This document shows, in pieces, positions 9,501 through 19,255 of a stretch of 64,000 nt of DNA. The notes under the pieces are model-generated. The model saw only the letters and a list, made by a program, of their open reading frames with translations, did no database searches and was not told the DNA's origin. The translations under genes were made by a program, and so were the position numbers. The stretch's first letter is position 1. Each line of letters starts with the position of its first letter. Source of the stretch: Arenicola marina (taxonomy: Eukaryota; Annelida; Polychaeta; Arenicolidae); assembly GCA_964019135.1 (NCBI GenBank), contig OZ025255.1, forward strand, positions 29,017,188 through 29,081,187. Reading direction: 5' to 3'.

Positions 9501-11618
9501 ACTGTTCTGTCTAGCCAGGGTTATTAGGTTACTGACATAATTATTAATAATCATCACAGGGATGTGGTATATTGCCCCTGTTTATACCGATTTCAATCAT
9601 GGTTTATCTGTGTACAAACATCTTTGTGTCTCCCACCACAGGCCCCTAAAGAACACGCTCACTTCCTATCCAACATCTCTGTGTCTCCCACCACAGGCCC
9701 CCAAGGAACACGTTCACTTCCTATCCAACATATTTGTGTCTCCCACCACAGGCCCCCAAGGAACACGCTCACTTCCTATCCAACATATTTGTGTCTCCCA
9801 CCAGAGGCCCCCAAGGAACACGCTCACTTCCTATCCAACATCTCTGTGTCTTCCACCAGAGGCCCCCAAGGAACACGCTCACTTCCTATACAACATATTT
9901 TATGTCTACCACCACAGGCCCCCTAGGAACACGCTCACTTCCTATCCAACATCTCTGTGTCTCCCACCACAGGCCCCCAAGGAACACGCTCACTTCCTAT
10001 CCAACATATTTGTGTCTCCCACCAGAGGCCCCCAAGAAACACGCTCACTTCCTATACAACATATTTTATGTCTCCCACCACAGGCCCCCTAGGAACACGC
10101 TCACTTCCTATCCAACATCTCTGTGTCTCCCACCACAGGCCCCCAAGGAACACGCTCAGTTCTTATCCGATAATTGACGATTTCTCGATTCACGGTCGTT
10201 TAATATGAAAATTCCAAGTTGACGATTAATGAAAATCCTTGATCACGGCGGTCGGCTAATACCCCATTCCCAGTTAACGAAGAATTATTTTCGTCATTCC
10301 CAGTTCACGGTGAGTTGAAAAGCCCATTCCCGAGGAACGGAATTACCCCTTGGACCCCCCCCCCCACCCCAAAGCTGTGTCTCCCACCACAGCCCCCCCA
10401 AGAACATTTTCACCTCCTATCCAACAGGACTGTGTCTCCAACCACAGGCCCCCAAAGAACACGTTCACTTCCTATCCAACATCTTTGTGTCTCCCACCAC
10501 AGGCCCCCAAGCAACACGTTCACTTCCTATCCAACATGTTTGTGTCTCCCACCAGAGGCCCCGAAGGAACACGCTCACTTCCTATCCAACAGGTCTGTGT
10601 CTCCCACCACAGGCCCCCAAGGAACATTCTCACTTCCTATCAAACATGTTTGTGCCTCGCACCACAGGCCCCCAAGGAACACGCTCACTTCCTATCCAAC
10701 ATGTTTGTGTCTCCCACCACAGGCCCCCAAGGAACTCGCTCACTTCCGTAAGAAGTCGGCGTTGCAGCACATGCAGAAGTCTCGCAAGATGCGCGCGCGA
10801 CCGGATGTTCCGGCCCGCAAGGAAGCGCGAGACACCATCGACTACGAGAACTTCAACGTGCAAGCAAAGCCCACCGCCCCGGGGGGTCCCTCCGTCAGGT
10901 GGGTGTGCCTCAGCGCGCCTATTAGGGCCCATCGAACCTTACAGTTATTGAAACAGGCAAAATCCGGATTCAACATTGTAACCATGTTTGGTTTGATTAG
11001 TGCGAGAATAATCTTGCTTCTCACTAAACGTGGCGTGGAAGCCGATCAGAATACTTAACTAAAAGTGTGCAATAAACCAGTGATCGCCGATCTGTGATGC
11101 ACATGGGCTTACTAGCTAATTAAAAATTACGATATTTTTTTAGGAAGTAGCTACACATATAAGTAACTCCCACCACCAAATTAACCATTTATTATGCTGC
11201 TATTAATGTCGCATTGTGTCCCTAAAAACAGTTTAATATAAGTTCTGAGTGGAAGTCTAATATGGATGTCCATATTTATATTAAATAAAACATTGCAATT
11301 AGGGAACGTAATTTAAAAATGAGTAATGTAGCCTCAACCAAAAACGTCAAAGCGAAAAGTGCAGTAGTTTGATGACGTCACTTATGTCCGCTGGGCTTAA
11401 GAGAAAAAATGTGCGCGGTATAATATGACACATTATGTATAGATCGCCTGCCAATCTGAAAATAAGCGCAAAAAGTAGATGAAATAAATATTTCTCTGAT
11501 TCCTACAGGTAAGCTTAATATATAAAATGCAGGTAATGTTATTGTTCTCACAACTTTTCGTTACAGCTATCAGTCTGCTGAAGAAAACATTGCTTACGAT
11601 GACGTCAACCAGATCTAG
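2605..11618 (+). CDS. DUOXA: Dual oxidase maturation factor (DUOXA), last eight exons
   Basis: DUOXA is a multi-pass ER/plasma-membrane protein that pairs with dual oxidase, lets it leave the ER and supports hydrogen peroxide production. Eight exons join with consistent phases: 2605-2742, 3524-3643, 3932-4085, 6086-6300, 7232-7348, 9166-9311, 10723-10898, 11567-11618 (TAG). Recognised family segments in order: FGQEWHV and ADIGVKIGLRSVNITL, then NETINYNERFHW (N-glycosylation site NET), then KGLPYPILWVAEYF, then hydrophobic membrane segments in the 6086 and 7232 exons. They line up with vertebrate DUOXA1 as I remember it. The visible part codes for about 372 residues; the first roughly 95 residues of the family lie upstream, outside the window. 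The C-terminal tail (exons from 9166 on) is longer than in vertebrates, basic and then acidic. Four introns carry tandem arrays that copy the splice junctions; exact splicing therefore needs RNA evidence. Confidence 0.88.
2731..3096 (+). repeat. 30-bp array copying the exon end and 5' splice site, about 12 units
   Basis: The unit is 30 bp and contains TCACCCTCAAAGGTAAGCC, which is the last 12 bases of the 2605-2742 exon plus its donor. Because 30 is divisible by 3, the frame stays open through all units (peptide unit GKPRAYVTLK) to a stop beyond 3140. About 11 extra GGTAAG donors are therefore all in the same phase as the real one. Confidence 0.93.
3136..3362 (+). repeat. 48-bp array with GGTAAGG donor-like core, about 5 units
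   Basis: Units of 48 bp contain CAAGGTAAGGCACACCTTCC and end in TTTCACGATTGCCT. Each carries a donor-like AAGGTAAGG, as in the neighbouring 30-bp array, from which it may have budded. Lies wholly in the intron before the exon at 3524. Confidence 0.9.
3524..3643 (+). CDS. DUOXA: DUOXA exon (extracellular loop, NETINYNE motif)
   Basis: Bounded by AAG before 3524 and CG/GTAAGG after 3643, phase 1 on both sides. Encodes IPEQVVWDKGKVNETINYN and then a glycine-rich stretch. NETINYNE is a hallmark of the DUOXA extracellular loop. Confidence 0.9.
3932..4085 (+). CDS. DUOXA: DUOXA exon (GLPYPILWVAEYF)
   Basis: The acceptor is TCTCTTTCCAG and the donor is TTTG/GTACGT. Encodes GLFNREYREAQLKGLPYPIL, then the VAEYF and YRQAGFYTHLMI segments, matching the KGLPDPVLYLAEKF region of vertebrate DUOXA. 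The exon ends inside a Trp codon (phase 2). Its 3' end and donor are duplicated once in the following intron. Confidence 0.9.
4054..4260 (+). repeat. Two-copy duplication of the exon end and donor
   Basis: The exon end TGGGTTCTATACCCACCTG with its donor (GGTACGTAATGG) recurs about 127 bp later as a copy ending in GGTACGGAATGG, followed by the same TATTATCGACAGGTTTGG stretch. A second, weaker donor (GTACGG) thus follows the real one. Confidence 0.8.
4288..6085 (+). repeat. 64-bp array copying the acceptor and exon start, 28 units
   Basis: I count 28 units before the true exon. Each holds AAACAATTTACCTTTCAG and then the first 40 or so bases of the 6086 exon (GGATCATCGCGCTGATCCTG). In nearly all, the copied exon then reads TTC TAA, a stop in the exon frame. 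In 19 units the acceptor AG is kept; 9 lack it, mostly through the change TTTCAG to TTCCCG. Confidence 0.95.
6086..6300 (+). CDS. DUOXA: DUOXA exon (membrane helices)
   Basis: The last acceptor (TTTCAG) of a 64-bp array is the only one followed by an exon that stays open: it reads LAFPLWIIALILFKTTLQY and continues through two hydrophobic stretches to WCFWVNVVIG. The donor is ATTG/GTGAGT, phase 1. It completes the Trp codon opened at 4084-4085. Confidence 0.88.
6301..7231. other. Intron with ATT/AAG microsatellite
   Basis: Spliceable intron between the 6086 and 7232 exons. It holds a microsatellite at 6437-6508, first (AAT)n and then (AAG)n. Nothing else was recognised. Confidence 0.7.
7232..7348 (+). 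CDS. DUOXA: DUOXA exon (last membrane helix)
   Basis: The acceptor is CCCCTGCCAG and the donor is GCAG/GTAGGT, phase 1 at both ends. Encodes ILTVLIGLVVFALDVRS (hydrophobic, last helix) and then PEALATFFNHDISQNVEEYY, matching the vertebrate helix and the FFNQS segment. A 22-bp satellite begins within 25 bases of the donor. Confidence 0.88.
7372..8910 (+). repeat. 22-bp satellite with 388-bp higher-order period
   Basis: The unit is about 22 bp (CTGTCACCATACACGTGTCTAA) with frequent shorter variants. A block of 388 bp is repeated almost exactly: the block starting near 7640 recurs near 8028. It starts just after the donor at 7348. All short open frames here come from the repeat. Confidence 0.92.
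8911..9165. other. Intron end with AT-rich run
   Basis: Holds (TA)n runs around 9094-9150 and then the acceptor TTTTCTAG. No other feature was seen. Confidence 0.6.
9166..9311 (+). CDS. DUOXA: DUOXA exon (cytoplasmic tail)
   Basis: The acceptor is TTTTCTAG after an AT-rich run; the donor is CATG/GTAAGC, phase 0. Encodes DPEDVKTMAKSKSFFKSRK and a Ser-rich stretch ending SGAFENPM. It lies in the tail region that is poorly conserved in the family; support comes from exact phase agreement. Confidence 0.78.
9640..10165 (+). repeat. 55-bp array copying the acceptor and exon start, first block
   Basis: Units of 55 bp, about 9.5 copies, hold GTGTCTCCCACCACAG and then GCCCCCAAGGAACACGCTCA, the acceptor and start of the 10723 exon. 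Some units have CACCAGAG instead. Since 55 is one more than a multiple of 3, only every third upstream acceptor would keep the exon frame. All three frames stay largely open through the array. Confidence 0.93.
10166..10373 (+). mobile_element. Dispersed repeat family A inserted in the 55-bp array
   Basis: About 208 bp split the array. It contains CTTGATCACGGCGGTCGGCT and CCCATTCCCGAGGA and ends in a C run (near 10360). Related copies lie at 25095-25312, 13455-13640 (reverse) and, more weakly, 22575-22860. It looks like a short non-autonomous element with a homopolymer end. No protein is coded. Confidence 0.75.
10374..10722 (+). repeat. 55-bp acceptor array, second block (about 6.5 units)
   Basis: Continuation of the array after the inserted element. 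The final unit supplies the true acceptor used at 10722/10723, where the unit's CACGCTCACTTCCTATCC is replaced by CTCGCTCACTTCCGTAAGAA. Confidence 0.93.
10723..10898 (+). CDS. DUOXA: DUOXA penultimate exon (basic tail), copy 1
   Basis: The acceptor is CCCACCACAG, the last unit of the 55-bp array; the donor is GTCAG/GTGGGT, phase 2. Encodes APKELAHFRKKSALQHMQKS, then ARPDVPARKEARDTIDYENF and a Pro/Gly-rich end. The same exon occurs again at 37571-37746 with conserved length and frame, which supports it being real coding sequence. Confidence 0.8.
10899..11566. other. Last intron of DUOXA copy 1
   Basis: GT-AG intron of 668 bp with no repeats of note. Homologous to 37747-38592, but lacks about 180 bp present there (roughly 38165-38347). 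Confidence 0.65.
11567..11618 (+). CDS. DUOXA: DUOXA last exon (acidic C-terminus), copy 1
   Basis: The acceptor is TCGTTACAG. It completes the Ser codon left open at 10898 and encodes YQSAEENIAYDDVNQI followed by TAG at 11616-11618. The second copy (38593-38644) reads YQSDEDTIDYEDVNQI with the same acceptor and stop, so substitutions keep an acidic tail. Confidence 0.75.
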
Positions 11619-12900
11619 AATGTGAACCAACGTTGGAGAGAAACTGCTCTCACGTCATCCTGTGGCTGTGTAGTGTGTGCTACCGACATATAGCGCCTGG
11701 CGCCCCAAGTAGCCAACTAGACTCATGACGTCAGCCACTCGTTGGCATCCCAACGCGCCTCGTGCCCGCAGTATTGTTAAGTTCCCAGTGGAACTACATT
11801 GTCATTATATATACTAGTCAAAAAAAGGAAGGGCTTTACTTTCTGGCAGGTTGACCTGCAAAAGTGGTTGATTTATTTTATTTATATTTAGTTATGTTCT
11901 CTTCTGTAACACTCGTTTGTATTCGCTTCGCAGCTGCGTTCAATTCTCAGTTATGTGCCGTTCTTTGTTGTAAACGCTTTCGGTAATATTCCGCCATGTA
12001 AGATACAATGGAACGGGCGGCTATTCAAGCAGCAGCGTCTAAGAGGGGTCAGGACGGGGTAAATGGCGACACGCGACACAGGCGTATTTCAAAAATCGAC
12101 ATTGACAGCCAAATTTCGACACTGAGGATCTGAAAAAGCGACATCGACACAGAATTTTCAGAAAAAACGACACTGAACGTCGTGCAAAATCGACATTCGA
12201 AACTGAGAATTTTCAAAAATCAACACTGGACATTGGACCCGGCCTCCCACACCCCTCTCAAGCTTGATTATTTTTATGTTATTTGTGAACACTTGTATAT
12301 TTATCCCCAATGTACCCCAAGGAAAGCTGCCTCCGCTATCTAATGGCGAAGTCCAGGGTTGAAATCCCCCATTGCATGCTGTAAGGATCGGTGGTAATAA
12401 CGGTATTTATTCCAGCTGTATGTTATGCTAATGTGGTGTCCAGAGTGACTCTCGAGTGCCATACCTCCTTCTCTATAATTTTGTTGCTGTCCTCTTTATG
12501 GGTTATATACCATGACAGATGGGGCAATGTGTGGGAAATCAGACCAATTAGAGCAATTACTTGTGTCATTACATGTCATTATCTCGTAACTAGTGGGTTT
12601 CTCTGGTGAACATGTACTCACTCGCACTATATTCGTAAAATCCAACTATCTGAAGAAATAATTACACAATAGTTATATTATGTATATATATATATTTACA
12701 TATTTATATAATCAACTGAAACTGAAGATGATCACATAACAACGTTATGTTTGGTAAATTTGGAGGCAATGCATTAGTTACGTAATTGTAGGTAACTTTA
12801 TGTGGGTCTATATAAGATGATAACTGACTTGTATATCATCTTGCTGCATGATGGGTATGTTTGCCTTGTAAGCAACAATAAACATCCTAAACCAAGCACA
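11619..12900 (+). other. DUOXA 3' UTR, copy 1
   Basis: Follows the TAG at 11616-11618. Contains a low-complexity stretch of CGACA-rich repeats (12070-12230) and ends near AATAAA at 12877-12882, a likely poly(A) signal. The duplication shared with 36996-40546 ends about 60 bp further on, so it covers nearly exactly the gene's 3' end. Confidence 0.6.
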
Positions 12901-12963
12901 TCCTGGTTATGTCATACGTGATACCGCACTCACATTACTCGAGATAATCTGCATCGCTTCATT

Positions 12964-14752
12964 ATTACCAAAGATATTAGTACACTAAATTGTAAAATGT
13001 GTAATGCGGCGAGTAGTGGCGCCGCTATGCGGCGAGCGCGTAACGTTCGGCTGCCGCTGCGCTGACGATAGCGCTGTCTGCGTGATAAGCGGCGCCATGT
13101 GAACTACAAATTGAATTTTAGCGTTATTAAGCCCGTTGATGTAAAGCCTGGTGCTGTCGTTTCGTGCTTTCAGGTTTATTTTACATAAAATATATACTTT
13201 TTTAATTGTTTAGGCGGCAATAAATAGTTGTTAGTGTCATCAAGGCGTCATATTCCGACTACGTCATTCACTGACAGTCGACTGTTTGGCTCCCCTAACT
13301 TGCTGATAACTTTGCTGGTTGAAAACTAAGACGTACCCTTGACTGTTCAATTATTGAACACAACAACTTTACAAATACTTAGCATAGGCGGTCTCCTGTC
13401 TTTGTTTTATTTTTTCACACAATAGATTCGTCTATCTCTCGACGCCACTGCAGATGTCGAAGGGGTGGGGGGGGGGGGGGCAAGGGGTATTTGCGTTACT
13501 TGGGAATGGAGTTTTTATTTCACCGTAAACTGAGGTTGAGGCAAATGATTCTTCGTGGACTGGGAATGGGATATTAGCCGACCGTCGTGATCACGGATTT
13601 TATTCTTCGTGATCTGGAAACACGACCCCCCCCCCTCCCCCACCCCCCACCCCCCACTGCAAACACAGGCGCCTAATAAGTGTATAACAAACCCCACGAA
13701 GCCCGAAGTTCAGTGATATATTTTCAGCCTAAATATTGTAGAATGTCTAGTGAGCAGTTTATATCCATTGTAGCAATCATATAGCAGCGGTCGCAGCAGG
13801 TGTCGGCATGTATCTCGGAGCCGCCAGTAGGTCAAGTGGCTGCGATGTCTGGGGTACCGTGACTGTCGGAACTAGCGGTGAAGGATTAGCTGGTCTAGTA
13901 GGGGGTGGTGCGATGTCTGGGGTACCGAATTTGGGAATTTGGGAAAAAGGCTTTGTCACCGTATTGCTTGTTACGTGCAATTATTTGTCAATGTTGTAAT
14001 TGGTAAAATGATCGGTGCTGTAAGCGGCTGGCTGGAGAATAAAGTGTTGATTGCAAACCAACCTCGCCTTATCTGGAAGTTCTTGGGGCAATATCATTAC
14101 AGGGTTGTTGGTCAGTTGGAGTTGGTCAGGGAGTTATTTGGATCGAGTTAAATTGGCTGATTGGATATATTCTTCTATATATACGCATGCTCGGAAATAA
14201 ATAGATACGATGAAATAAAGGACAGACAAGTGGACTTAAGTATGTTATCGTCGATCGTGAAAGAAGAACGAAAGAAGAACGAAACGGCTATGCGAGAGAA
14301 ACGTTACAATATTGATAATAAACAACAAAGCTATGCTAACCAATTTATATGTTTTGATACAAAAATACAAACATCAACAAAATTACTCATTTCTACTGAA
14401 ACTCTTTAAGGCATGAACAGCTTTAAGAATATAAACTACTTCAGCTGATGCGTATACTGGACTTATTCAACAAGTCTTTCCTTCTCGCATTGACCACCCA
14501 TCTCTGGGATCTGAAAAAAGTAATAAAAAACAACATTTTGTAAATGCTTATAAACACACAAAAATTAACTTGACAAGCGTTAAGTAGAAATGCAGACAAA
14601 GGTTTTGCTTTTTCCCGGTCTGGCTAGCTTTGTCAGATTTGTCAAATGTACCCAGACAGCCGGAGCCGGACACCCATGGCAGCTATACCTATAGGTCTAT
14701 ATATGTTCATACGCTATATGGTCTGAGTTCACCTAATAACCCCAGGACGTTG
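12964..14752. other. Gene-free stretch with family A copy
   Basis: A reverse family A copy spans about 13455-13640, between a G run (13460-13482) and a C run (near 13627). A hydrophobic, Gly-rich open frame at 13808-13999 is not recognised and is probably chance. No gene is supported. Confidence 0.5.
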
Positions 14753-15053
14753 CCCATGTAAAAATATTCTATAGAATTCTGTAGACTACTATAGTAATTG
14801 CTATAGAATTTTATAGGTACTATAGAATTCTATAAAGGTACTATAGTATTTTAAATTACTATGGTAAATTCTATAGATTACTATAGTAATTACTATAAAA
14901 TTCTATAGAACTTTGAATAAAATTCTATAGAAAGTTTCTATAGAATTCCAGAGAAATTCTATAGAATTATGTATAGTATTTACTTCACGAAAATACTATA
15001 GAACATTACTACAGTAAAAATACTATAGAATTCTATAGAATTTTTGTACATGG
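14753..15053. mobile_element. AT-rich foldback MITE built of CTATAGAATTC motifs
   Basis: The ends are inverted repeats of about 27 bp: left CCCATGTAAAAATATTC, right (reverse complement) CCCATGTACAAAAATTC, both followed by TATAGAATTC. The interior is made of many partly palindromic CTATAGAATT and ACTATAGTA motifs. No coding sequence. Typical of a small non-autonomous DNA transposon. Confidence 0.8.
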
Positions 15054-15109
15054 GTGATCAGGACACCTGATTACACATTCTTTAGGCATTAAGTCATTTG
15101 GAGCTTGTT

Positions 15110-15290
15110 GTCATCTGATAATTATTGAGTAATAATTGGCAACGATAGATTTTTGACTGTTTTTACTCGCATCAGCCCGCTTCGACGTGGGCGATAATAA
15201 GCCCCTTTCACGTTCCGCCGCCATATTAGATTTCGCCACCTAGCGAATGAACGGGAAACTACCAGAGGGGAACAAACTGGCTTCCCGCGT
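15110..15290 (-). repeat. Dispersed repeat family H, reverse copy
   Basis: The reverse complement contains GCCAGTTTGTTCCCCTCTGG and a CGCTAGGTGGCG segment, shared with the forward copy at 17080-17200. Confidence 0.6.
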
Positions 15291-18200
15291 CGCCTCTCAG
15301 CCTTGTGTTCACGGTGAAACACCGAACCACTACTTTAAGAACTTCTACTACAAAATATAATTAAGAAATCTAAAATTGATGGCAAGACTGTAAGGTTGGA
15401 TAACAAAATCCATTAAAATTGAGACTTAAGTATTTTTGGTCACATTTTGGCGGGTTTGCGTTCGCCGATGGTCCGGGCTGCGGCAGGTAACATCAAGCAA
15501 AAATTCGTAGTTGTTTCAGGACCAGTGCCAAAACTGGCAAGGACGGGACAGTGGAGGCCCGTGGGGGGTGGGGGGTACTTAATACCATGCTGGGTTTGGG
15601 AAGGTTCCACGGTAAAGCCCCAATTTTTCACTCGAAAGTCAAAATCTGTCGGAATCTGTTCCATTGCCGGACCGGCAGTATCGTCGCCGTTCCATGCAGA
15701 CACCGCGCGATTTATTCTTTTTTTCTTGGCAAACCCGCTCTATAAATGGAATTTTCGCTCAAAAGGGCATCTTTTTCGTCAGAAATATCTGTTCCATAGG
15801 GGTATCGTTTTCATCCGTCTGCTCCATATGATATGTTTTTCATGAGAAATGCCCGCTCTCTCAGGCATCACAAGGCACCCAGGGACCCCACGCCCAACCA
15901 GATTTTTATAATAATGCCCCCCTCCCCCGCCCCCCACTCATTCTGCTCGACCTCGTCCCTCCTTGCCGCCGGCTTATCAACATATATTGCCTCCCATATT
16001 CCTCCCTGTCCACGCGGGCTGATCCAGGGTGTTGTAAAGCGGGCGACTCGAGCGGAGAGGGCGATGTTGAATGGGATGCAGAGATCTCCGACAACGTTTG
16101 GGGAGGGAGGGCGGGGGACAGAGTATTAGCCCGAACTTATTTTTTGCCAGCCAAAAATGTGTCTTTTTAAAAACAAAAGTCTTCATTGTGCACCAAAGAC
16201 ATTACTACACCAAGGTGTACTAATTAGAACAGGGCACAGGAGCCCATCAGGTCGCATTTTGAGCTCGCAATCCTATAAACACAAATTGTTCTCGATGTCA
16301 TATAAAATTGTGAGTGGTACGATTTTCTTTTAAACGTCCTGATCAAAGGGCCCTATTTGGGAGGGTAAACAGCACCTAAGTGCCCGCCAAAATCAAAATC
16401 GTCCCGCCAAAATTGAAACTGCCTGCCCCTCCGGCGGGCAGGCGGGTCTCTGGCTCATACCCTGGGGGTGGGGGGGGGGATTATATAGAGTATGGCCGGT
16501 CACAGTATTTTATTGAACAAGCACGATCAATCATATATACGGCGGTCACGGGGCGGGGGCGGCCCCAGACCCCACCAGATCAGCGCTGCTCATGCAAGTG
16601 CTATATCCCACCCCCCCCCCCCGTCGAAAACGTTTACTTTGTGTTAAACTCATACGAGTACTTGAGGTGGGGGTGCAATAAATGGAACAGCCTGCAGCGT
16701 AATTTGCATATTTGAAGCATGTTGTCAAATGAATTATAGTTCAGTCTGTAGTTCAATGTCTTAGTCATGTCTGATGCCTGAGGGTTTTTTTAATGCAGTA
16801 CATTTTACCAAATAAATAGATCTAAATACACCCCACCCCCACTGTGCGTCCATTGCAACACGCGACGCTCCCATTCACGGCCATTGTTTCTCATCAGACC
16901 GTCTGCGTAATCACAAGATGGAGTATTTGTGCAGTTATGTCACATCAAGATTCTCCCTTCAATGTCTTGTTCATGATATTTCTAATACTTTGTCTTAAAA
17001 CGTTACACTTTACGCCTTTACGCCCTTGATGACAAGCCGCATACGGTCTGGGTATGCCGAGCCGTGTGTTGAGAGTCTGTGCGCAAAGCCAGTTTGTTCC
17101 CCTCTGATAGTTACGCCATCAGTCACTAGGTGGTGCGCAGGCCGGAAGTGGCGGAACTGTAAAGTACCTTATAGAGAATTATCAGCAATTGAGGCGGTGA
17201 TAATCGATGCCCGTTATCAATGGCTGATAAATTAACGCAAGCAGCAGGTCTTACCTGTCTGTTTCCTTGGGGAATCTGAAGAATGACATTCCTTGACATT
17301 TCTTTCGTGAATTCGCGCGATTTATGGCACAACAAACTTGAAGTTGATGCATGTTGACGGTGGCACTGTGCAACACTACGCTCTCACCGCTTGGCGGCGC
17401 CACCGGAGAACGATTACAAGGAAATCGCTGTATGACCTATCTTGGTGTAGGCCTACTAATATCTTTGTTATTTCCCCTATCCGATGGAGAGAAGAACGAA
17501 TAGACTCGTCCAAGTGGAACCACACTGACAACGCCGATTGTGTACCGATTGCCGGCAACCGCGAGACGATGTAGCGGCATTTTCCACGGGGGTTCACTTG
17601 ATTCTCAACCACCACCGAAATAACAGGTAAGACATCTGACAGCAGCATGTTGAAGTTTAATGACAATGAAACAATTTTCATTTGTCACAATTTCTGTTGG
17701 TCGCTTAATAAATTTAAGTGTGGTTCATAAATCAATATCAATAGCCTTAAATGGCGTTAGAGAATCCAGATATCTCGTTTTTTATTTGTCTCCCTAAACC
17801 TCTGGAAAAAGCTAAGCTTATTTCAATCAGTTACCAATATCTCATTTCAATTGGCTCCCAGTACTTGAGGCAAAGGTATGCTACTCAGTTACTCGAATCT
17901 GGACTAGCGGCCTGAGTTAGCCCAGGTCCCTGTATTTAAAATACTCGTACGACTTAGTATCTCGAGATACTCCCATTCCCTCATTGGGGGGGCACGGGTA
18001 TCTTTGTCCCCCCCCCCAATAATTCACATGAACCTGAACGGACACTGTCCAAGCCCCCCCGTCCCCCACCCCCGGTCGCAAGTTTTTCAGAGAGCACTCC
18101 CCCACCCCCCCTCCCCCCTGGCAAATTCCTGGATCCGCCCCTGAAATCTCACGGGAAAGTTAAAACATCTTTGTATGGGCGCGTCATATCAGGTCCTATA

Positions 18201-18839
18201 TAGGACCTGGTACGTGTTCGTTGTGTCCCCCAATCGCAACAATCTTTCTATAGCTATGCTTAAGGAAGCACAAGCAGGGAATGAGAATGCCAGAAGTAGA
18301 TAAGCAGCAAATGAGAGATTAAGGAGGCAATGGGAGTGCCAGCCGAGAAGAATGGGGAGTGAATGCCGGTGTCAGAGGAGGAAGAGCAGGTGTGAAGGTG
18401 CGAGGTGCAAAGAAAAGCGTAGGGTGTTGGGAGGTGAAAGGAAGAAAGGATTATGTTGGCTGGGAGTCCCAAGAAATAATAAATTTTATTCCATAGATGA
18501 CTAAGCGCCGAGAAAAATCGCGTATGGCCTATATCTATTTTTAGTTGTTATAGAAACTGGTTTAGAAGTAGAGGTCAGGGGGCACAGATTTTAAAAAGGA
18601 GGTGCACAGAGATAGTGTAGGGTCTGAAAGGGGGAGCAGGTGCCCCCAGTACCCCCCCCCCCCTGGACACGCCCATGTGACAGGCCAATGTTCTGTTTAC
18701 TAGAGCATCTGAAAGCAAATAAATGACACTGATTTTGATTCTGATTTAGATGAGCCAACGTAATCTGTGGAGTGGCTAGAGGAGGGTGGGGGAGTCGGAA
18801 GGCCGGGGGGGGGAGCTGGCGGTCTGGCAGGGGCAGTCA
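15291..18839. other. Gene-free stretch with small repeats and G/C runs
   Basis: Contains the forward family H copy (17080-17200), a family F piece with GGTACTTAATACCATGCTGG near 15575, the right end of a hAT-like repeat with CAAATTCCTGGATCCGCCCC near 18122, and G/C runs near 16470, 16612, 18010, 18100 and 18650. No gene is supported on either strand. Confidence 0.5.
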
Positions 18840-19045
18840 CTGTTAAACTCTGTTCACACGATGCAATACGTTGTAAAGTTCATTGAAACAAATCATCTTT
18901 TCAACCAAGTCATCCATTGGAGGGCCGGTTTTCCACGCATTGTTAGCTTAGCGCATGTTCTAAAGTTTCGATCAACTTCAAGTTTTAAGAATTATCATCC
19001 AATCAGCGTCGAGTACTTTAGCCATCAGCGTTGAGATGACCACGT
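18840..19045 (+). repeat. Dispersed repeat family E, copy 1
   Basis: Starts at GTTCACACGATGCAATACG and includes GAGGGCCGGTTTTCCACGCA and ATCAGCGTCGAG. The same order is found at 33276-33475, and a short start at 34797. Probably a small DNA transposon relic. Confidence 0.7.
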
Positions 19046-19196
19046 TGACTTTAGTGTTTGCATTATGGCAATGATAAAGTATGTGTGGCTTGTATGCATG
19101 ACGCTATGATGCGCGATGCCCTAATGGTATGTTCGTTAGGTGGCGGTAGTGAAACTTGTTGAGTCGGTTGGTAAGCGGTTTGACCCTATGACCTGG

Positions 19197-19255
19197 GCTG
19201 CGTACCGGAGCACGATCGATCGCCGCGAACGATCGATCGTGCCCCGGTACGCAGC
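19197..19255. repeat. Near-perfect hairpin, 26-bp arms, 7-nt loop
   Basis: The left arm (19197-19222) begins GCTGCGTACCGG and ends CACGATCGATCG; the right arm (19230-19255) is its reverse complement with one mismatch. The loop is CCGCGAA. Stable in DNA or RNA. Confidence 0.9.

Larger units (their letters stand above)
10374..12963 (+). repeat. Segmental duplication, copy 1 (DUOXA 3' end)
   Basis: This stretch, from the 55-bp array through the last two exons, UTR and poly(A) signal, is homologous in the same orientation to 36996-40546. Homology stops after GCATCGCTTCATT at both places. Confidence 0.9.

Noticed and set aside
10899-11058. Continuation of the penultimate DUOXA exon to a stop as a longer C-terminus
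   Set aside because: The two copies diverge more after the GTGGGT donor, whereas the spliced last exon keeps phase, acceptor and stop in both; retention remains possible.
12340-12380. tRNA T-loop-like stretch (AGGGTTGAAATCCCC)
   Set aside because: No cloverleaf or A box fits around it; it is shared by the duplicated UTR copies but lacks the rest of a tRNA.
13808-14151. Gly-rich and hydrophobic open frames
   Set aside because: No domain, splice context or second copy; codon pattern gives no support.
15440-15845. Overlapping open frames on both strands (87 and 132 residues)
   Set aside because: They run through a family F repeat and a G run; no recognisable protein.
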